Notes under the pieces: model-generated
Told to the model about the DNA's origin: nothing
The model's input: the letters and a program-made list of their open reading frames with translations, nothing else
The model's database searches: none
In this document: positions 58,991 to 64,000 of the stretch, in pieces
Position numbering within the stretch: the first letter of the stretch is position 1
How the letters are laid out: each line of letters opens with the position of its first letter
Made by a program: the position numbers and the translations under genes
Source of the DNA: an uncultured Eubacteriales bacterium
GTDB taxonomy: Bacteria; Bacillota; Clostridia; Monoglobales; Monoglobaceae
Assembly (NCBI GenBank): GCA_900545865.1
Contig: URAN01000008.1
Coordinates: forward strand, 1 to 64,000
DNA length: 64,000 nt
Reading direction: 5' to 3'

Positions 58991-59888
58991 ATGTTAGGTA
59001 AGATAGATATTCTATATGAAAAATAAGAATTTAGATATTGTACCATTTAATGAAAATAATTTGAAAGGTGCATCGTATGATATAACACCAACTATAATAG
59101 CTTTATCGACGCGATGTGGGATGTTGGAATCAGTTTATTGTGATACTAAATATCCATTCAACTATTATTTTTATGTTCGTGCAAAAGATACCGTGTTAGT
59201 TGTCAGTAAAGAATATATATCAGTGCCTGACAACATAGCAGGCTATGTGATATCCCGTGTGTCAAATATAGTAGAAGGTATAGGACATGTATGTACAAGT
59301 ATAGATCCAAATTGGAAAGGGGCATTATTAATTGCTCTAAATAATCCTACAAACAAACCGATAAAAATATGTGTTAACAGTAAAAATGTAAGTAATAATG
59401 TAAACAAACTAGCCACTATTACTTTTAATTATTTGAGTAATGGAATAGATGAAAAAACGCCTCATTCTGGTATGAGAATAGATTTGTTGAATGAAATGAA
59501 ATACTCTCATCGGACGGGAATAAAGGCATTTTTGCGTAAAAAATTACACCCTTATAGAGTTGAGTTTACAGATTTTTTCTTCAATTATTGCGAGATGTTG
59601 TCATCTGGTGAAATGGAATGGGATGAATTTGTAAAACCACTTGTGGGAGAATCTGTGGATAAATGTGTAAATTGTTCTAATTATAAAAAAAGTAAAAAGA
59701 AAGAAAAAATAGATGATTTTATAATTAGAGAAAGTCGCATAAGCAAGGTTTTTAGTTGGTTAAACACTCATAAAAAAATAATTTATGAAGTACTAATATT
59801 TATATTATTATTACTTGCAGCTACTGGAAAACTACCCGTAATGATTCAAAAAATCGCAGATGCATATGTTAAATATGTAAACAATTAA
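58991..59888 (+). pseudogene. dCTP-deaminase/dUTPase-fold membrane protein with a +1 frameshift
   Basis: The frame from ATG 58991 reads MLGKIDILYEK, then stops at 59024-59026. The next frame continues NKNLDIVPFNENNLKGASYD without its own ribosome binding site (ATG 59016), and the join reads like a normal Dcd N-terminus. One extra A in a run of five (59019-59023) would explain it. The rest (intact from 59016, 290 codons) resembles the dCTP deaminase/dUTPase fold, but where the catalytic Glu is expected (usually LEL/LEF) it reads LLIALNN. The C-terminus has one membrane helix (YEVLIFILLLLAATG). It may be translated from 59016, be phase-variable, or be decayed. Confidence 0.6.
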
Positions 59889-59909
59889 AATTATATGGAG
59901 GTATATGAT

Positions 59910-61613
59910 ATGGCAGACAATACTTCTTTGGTAAATAGAGCTGTTGAAAGGATATTTGCTGAACGTAAAGATTTTATTATAATAGGTTTGACGGGTAGAA
60001 CTGGTTGCGGATGATCAACTGTTGCAAGATTATTGCAAAAATCATTTGTAGATTTGCAACCACCTTTGCCTCATGATAATAAAACCATTGAAGATAGAGA
60101 GTATAAAATAATATATGAATATGCGAGAAACACATGGATTCCTTTTAGATTAATTGAAATGAAACATATAATATTTACATTCATACTTGAGCATGCTTAT
60201 GAAGAAATGTTTCAATATGTTAATAAATGTTCGGGAAGTGTAATTGACTTTTCTAATTATGAAGAGACTTATAAAGCTCTTCACAAAAAAAGGGTTGAAT
60301 TAAAACAAAAGGTGGAGGAAAGAGCCAATCATTTAGAGAATATACTTGCTGCTGATGATCTATATTCGTTCTACTTTGAAGAAATACCTAAAGCGTTTGC
60401 TGAATTTCAAAAACACATTCCCGTTGAGGTATATACAATATTGTTGCAGAAAATTGGTGATAACATACGAGCTTCGGGAGACGCTTTCTCAGAAAATGTT
60501 GTTCCTGAAAATGTATTAAAACTATCTCAACGAGTTAATATGTTAATAAAAATTTTGAGACAAAGGAATATACAAGAAAAGAAACAGGTGTTAGTTGTTA
60601 TAGATGCTTTTAGGAATCCGTATGAAGCCACCTTTTTCAAGGATAGATATTCTGCGTTTTATTTATTTGCAATTAATTCATTAGATAATGAACGAAAAAA
60701 CCGCCTAATTAAAAAAGGTTTTACATACGATGATGTGGTAAAGCTTGACAAAAAAGAATATCCTTCATTAAATAATGAAATAGGAGTTTTTAATAATATA
60801 AACATAGAAAAAACTGTAGAAAAAGCTGATGTACATATAAATAATCCGGATTCTAAGTCCAACACATATGATGAAACGAAAAGACAACTGATAAGGTATG
60901 TCTCACTAATAATGCATCCAGGACTCGTACCTCCAACTCAGATAGAGTACTGCATGCAATCGGCATATAATGCGAGACTTAATTCGGGTTGTTTATCAAG
61001 ACAGGTTGGTGCAGTTATTTCGGATAGTCAATATTCAATAATTGCTACTGGTTGGAATACAACACCGGCTGGCCAAATTCCGTGTAGTTTAAGATCTCTT
61101 TTTTCGTTAATTCATGACGATGAAGAAGATGAAGTTGGAATGAGTGAGTATGAAAGGACGGATGAAAAATATCGCAATTATGTAAAGAACAAAACTCAAG
61201 ATATTGATTTTTCATTATTAAAGGGGAGAAATTGTTCATATTGCTTTAAAGATGCGTATTTATCGTATAAAAATCAGAAGAATCAAGTGCACACGCGTGC
61301 TATTCATGCTGAAGAAATGGCATTTCTCCAGGCGGCGAAAATTGGCACACCAGTTGTAACCGGTGGATATTTATTTACTACAGCTAGCCCTTGCGAACTG
61401 TGTTCAAAAAAGGCTTATCATTTAGGAATTTCAAAGATATATTACATAGATAAATATCCAGGTATATCTTATGAACATATTTTAAATTGTGGCGAAAGCT
61501 CATTAGACATGATTCCATTTAGTGGTGCAATTGGCAGAGCATACACTCAACTATATACAGAAATACTTCCCTATAAAGATGAGTTATATATGTTGTTGGG
61601 ACTTAAATTTTAA
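59910..61613 (+). pseudogene. AvcD-like antiviral deoxycytidylate deaminase, in-frame UGA in the P-loop
   Basis: ATG 59910 has GGAGG 8 bases upstream. The frame reads through the P-loop as GLTGRTGCG, then TGA at 60012-60014, then STVARLLQKS and stays open to 61613. A Cys is expected where TGA lies (related P-loops read GSGCST). Downstream is the zinc deoxycytidylate deaminase: HAEEMAF and SPCELCSKKA hold the His-Glu and Cys-Cys ligands. The domain order (P-loop kinase-like then deaminase, about 567 codons) matches AvcD-type phage defence, which depletes deoxycytidine nucleotides. A 6-bp hairpin starts 7 bases after the UGA. Recent nonsense mutation is the simplest reading; selenocysteine is possible. 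Confidence 0.75.
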
Positions 61614-61629
61614 TTGTTATAAAACGGAA

Positions 61630-61675
61630 TAACACCTGATATTTAATCCAGTTATGTTTTAATATCAGGTGTTTT
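61630..61675 (+). terminator. terminator after the AvcD-like gene
   Basis: AACACCTGATATT pairs with AATATCAGGTGTT and ends in TTTT. Confidence 0.8.
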
Positions 61676-61740
61676 CGTGATAGAACACTATATGCCTCTC
61701 GACGATGACTATGTCGGGTTATTTAATAACTATTTATAGA

Positions 61741-62192
61741 AATGTCACCGATTTTGTCACCGATAATGTCACTAATAGAAAAAACTGTCACCTTTAGGGT
61801 GACAGATAAAGACAGTGCGTAAAAAATCAGATAAAAAATGTGTAAACTCCAATCTGGACCACAAAATGAACCCTAAAATTGTATGTGTTGTTGGTAAAAA
61901 TTAAAAGGTTTACAAGTGTGAACAGAGGTTTGTTTCATCGAGGTAGATTTGAGAGTAAAAATTCGATAGGTATGCAGCTACAAAAAGTCCCAATAAAATT
62001 CAGACAACTATTAAGAGTTGGACGTTTGTTTGTGGTATGACTCATAAGCGAAGTGCTCCTATCATGCATGTGTGCTACTTATTAAAAGTGACAGAAGTGT
62101 ATAGGCGTAGATTAAAACTGGAATAATTTTAAATAGTTTTGTTGTTTAAATGGCACCGATTTTGACACCAATAATGGCACTGATAAAACTGA
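61741..62192. repeat. two degenerate copies of a 45-50-base block in a gene-free gap
   Basis: The blocks at 61741-61791 and 62149-62192 share most of their bases (both have the core CACCGATTTTG followed by CACC.ATAATG). Neither codes for a protein I recognise. The rest of 61676-62326 contains no ORF above noise and no clear RNA structure; it looks like decayed mobile-element DNA. Confidence 0.4.
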
Positions 62193-62326
62193 CCATAAAC
62201 AGTAAAAAACTAGTGCATCTATAATGAACGTGAAAGCCAAAAGAGGAAAACCGTTTTGAAATGAGGATGTGATTTATTAGAAAAGTGAAAAGTTTTCGTT
62301 GTTTTTCATAAAAATGACTTAAATTC

Positions 62327-62355
62327 TTGAAGAATACATAAATCTGTGGTATAAT
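62327..62355 (+). promoter_or_regulatory. promoter of the HipA-like gene
   Basis: TTGAAG (62327-62332), 17-base spacer, TATAAT (62350-62355). Confidence 0.7.
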
Positions 62356-62387
62356 ATAAAAAAGCGTTCAAGAAAGGAGGCTCACAA

Positions 62388-63629
62388 ATGAAATGTATAT
62401 TAATGCATAAAAATGTCCCTGTTGCCGATGTCGAGTTTGATGAAATAACAGGAGCGTATACTAAAATATATGATGTAATAAATCCGCTTCATTTACCGGT
62501 AGGAGTACAAATGAGAAACGGAACTGCGGATAGGCGAGACCTTCACGAATGGTGGTCGGCAAGATCAATTCCGTCAAGCCGAAGCGGATTGAAAGATGCG
62601 TTGGAGAAGCTTGATGTGGCATCTGCTGCGGAAATGCTCGGAAAAAGCTTTGGTCTGAACTTATCCGATCAATATTGGATTTTGCCTGAAACAATCAATG
62701 TGTGCTGGAATGATATAAATTTCTTTGAAAATGATTTTTCCGAGGATATAGGAAACATATTAATCGGTATAGGCGAAAGTTCGGATAGAATAAACTATAT
62801 GTCTCCGGATATTGCGTCGGACGGCTGGCTCAAGAAAAAATGGAGAATTGCAGACGGCAAAAGAGTTTTGTATAAAGCCGGAAGCGGTTCATATTTGCAG
62901 GAACCGTATAACGAGGTTCTTGCAACCGCAATTATGAAAAGACTTGATATACCATGTGCAGAATATACTCTGACACTGATAGGAGATAAACCGTTTTGTG
63001 CGTGCGGTGACTTCGTAACAACGCAAACCGAGCTTGTTACCGCACATAATATTATTAAGTCGGAGAAGAAACCTAATAACAAATCCTTGTATGAACACTA
63101 CATTGACTGCTGCAAAGAAAGAGGCATATCGGATATAAAGGATACGGTTAACAGAATGCTGACGCTTGATTATATTATTGTAAACGAGGACAGGCATCTG
63201 AATAACTTTGGACTTATACGAAATGCGGAGACCCTCGAATATATTTCTGCGGCGCCGGTTTATGACAGCGGAACATCAATGTGTTTTAATATTCCGACGC
63301 AAAATATCAAAGCAGGAGCAAGGGATATAGGTTCCAAACCGTTCAAGACAAATCATGCCGATCAGATAAGATTAGTAGATGATTTCAGCTGGCTTGACTT
63401 TGACAAACTCAAAGGAATAGATGAGGAGTTTGCCGGAATTTTAGAAAATGCACCTCAGATAGATGAGCAGAGGCGAGATGTACTTTGCAATACTCTTAAT
63501 ATGAGAATTGAAATGCTTAAAAATATTGTTGAGCATAGTGTGAAATACACAAATCTTAAGTCGATCGGCATGGAGGTTGAAGAAGACATAGCATATTCGG
63601 GAAGCGATGACGGTATGACATTACAGTAA
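62388..63629 (+). CDS. HipA-like kinase domain protein
   Basis: 413 residues. The C-terminal half has HipA-like features: a P-loop-like VLYKAGSGSYLQEP, the catalytic loop LDYIIVNEDRHLNNFGLIR and the metal-binding YDSGTSM. The N-terminal segment differs from classical HipA. HipA-like kinases phosphorylate proteins such as aminoacyl-tRNA synthetases; substrate unknown. AGGAGG precedes ATG 62388. No HipB-like antitoxin gene is adjacent in the usual upstream place. Confidence 0.78.
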   Translation: MKCILMHKNVPVADVEFDEITGAYTKIYDVINPLHLPVGVQMRNGTADRRDLHEWWSARSIPSSRSGLKDALEKLDVASAAEMLGKSFGLNLSDQYWILPETINVCWNDINFFENDFSEDIGNILIGIGESSDRINYMSPDIASDGWLKKKWRIADGKRVLYKAGSGSYLQEPYNEVLATAIMKRLDIPCAEYTLTLIGDKPFCACGDFVTTQTELVTAHNIIKSEKKPNNKSLYEHYIDCCKERGISDIKDTVNRMLTLDYIIVNEDRHLNNFGLIRNAETLEYISAAPVYDSGTSMCFNIPTQNIKAGARDIGSKPFKTNHADQIRLVDDFSWLDFDKLKGIDEEFAGILENAPQIDEQRRDVLCNTLNMRIEMLKNIVEHSVKYTNLKSIGMEVEEDIAYSGSDDGMTLQ

Positions 63630-63740
63630 AATTGAATATGAAATTATTACTAAGACAGGCGATTGAAAATATATCGTCTGTTTTTTTGCGAAAAAAATTA
63701 ATGCCGCACAGATTTTTTGAGAAATGGGGATGTGGTTTTT

Positions 63741-63944
63741 TTGAAAATTGAAAAAATTATCATAGGTTTTGACGCCGAAAAATTAAAAGCCGTCAAATTT
63801 TTTATGCCGAAAGACAGCCCATCTCTTGAAGAACAACTGACAGAACAGATAGAAAAAATATATCAAAAGGTAGTGCCGCAGCCTGCACGGTTATACATTG
63901 AGGAGGTTATGAAGAATAATCCAAAACAAGGCAAAAAGGCATAA
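63741..63944 (+). CDS. DUF6103-like small protein
   Basis: 67 residues if translation starts at TTG 63741 (GGGGATG precedes it); a GTG at 63732 is also possible. The sequence has a short beta-strand start (KIEKIIIGFDAEKLKAV) and then an acidic helix with EEQLTEQIEKIYQKVVPQPA, a pattern seen in small helix-rich proteins of mobile elements in Clostridia. Function unknown. It is 111 bases after the HipA-like gene. The remaining bases to 64000 hold no ORF I can support. Confidence 0.55.
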   Translation: MKIEKIIIGFDAEKLKAVKFFMPKDSPSLEEQLTEQIEKIYQKVVPQPARLYIEEVMKNNPKQGKKA

Positions 63945-64000
63945 AACAGAGCCTAAATATTTTTAAGCAGGATAAAGCTACGGTGCGTTTAACCACGCAC

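Overview
The window looks like a chromosomal segment of an anaerobic, spore-former-related Clostridia (Firmicutes). The evidence is a Spo0A-family regulator, a T-box leader, HemZ, a Firmicutes-type AddA, an indolepyruvate:ferredoxin oxidoreductase, a B12-dependent MetH, and near-consensus sigma-A promoters with 17-bp spacers before many genes. I cannot assign a species. The core genes have moderate GC. Two stretches (about 28.1-33.7 kb and 54.5-62.2 kb) are visibly AT-richer and carry accessory genes.

Layout. 0-2 kb: an MFS drug-efflux gene behind a leader peptide and attenuator. 2-10.1 kb: aromatic-acid metabolism in two units: a T-box-controlled Na+/solute symporter plus CoA ligase, then iorA-iorB-paaK-ACT behind their own promoter. 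10.4-11.3 kb: a Spo0A homologue whose phospho-acceptor Asp is Asn. 11.4-11.75 kb: a minus-strand small transcript. 11.9-16.4 kb: metF, a separate MetH-activation protein, metH and a GyrI-like protein. 16.5-17.7 kb: cysK with an operator-like palindrome and a mini-ORF. 17.9-27.5 kb: addA, a GT28-type glycosyltransferase, an ABC exporter and a LuxR-type STAND regulator. 27.7-27.9 kb: a structured RNA. 28.1-33.7 kb: an accessory island (WYL regulator, unknown proteins, a chimeric HNH-nuclease protein, small membrane proteins, an XRE/VWA pair). 34-39.9 kb: recJ, relA/spoT, a metallo-beta-lactamase-fold hydrolase, hemZ. 40-45.4 kb: a YgjV-like protein, an SGNH-hydrolase remnant split by a MITE, YitT, a serine hydrolase, AraC and RpiR regulators, yajC. 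45.7-54.4 kb: a minus-strand sugar operon (isomerase, FGGY kinase, aldose-epimerase-like, aldolase, GH36, with an aldo/keto reductase) and a divergent PocR-AraC regulator. 54.7-55.6 kb: a second structured leader RNA and a membrane protein. 55.9-63.9 kb: tRNA-Leu and initiator tRNA-Met, two recombinase genes with a KilA-N gene, a dCTP-deaminase-fold membrane protein and an AvcD-like antiviral deaminase (both with lesions), then a HipA-like kinase and a DUF6103-like protein.

How the genes may work together. A tyrosine-type T-box in front of a transporter and CoA ligase, next to IorAB and PaaK, fits scavenging of aryl-acetates and their reductive carboxylation to aromatic amino acids better than it fits catabolism. 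The sugar operon encodes a full isomerase-kinase-aldolase route but no transporter. The tRNA-linked accessory region carries a nucleotide-depletion type defence pair: an AvcD-like protein (P-loop plus Zn-dependent deoxycytidylate deaminase) with an in-frame UGA in the P-loop, and an upstream membrane-anchored dUTPase/Dcd-fold partner with an apparent +1 frameshift in an A-run. Two RNAs (27.7 and 54.7 kb) share an architecture I do not recognise: a long closing helix starting at the predicted +1, followed by an interleaved antiterminator/terminator-like module. They are the best candidates for a previously undescribed element here.
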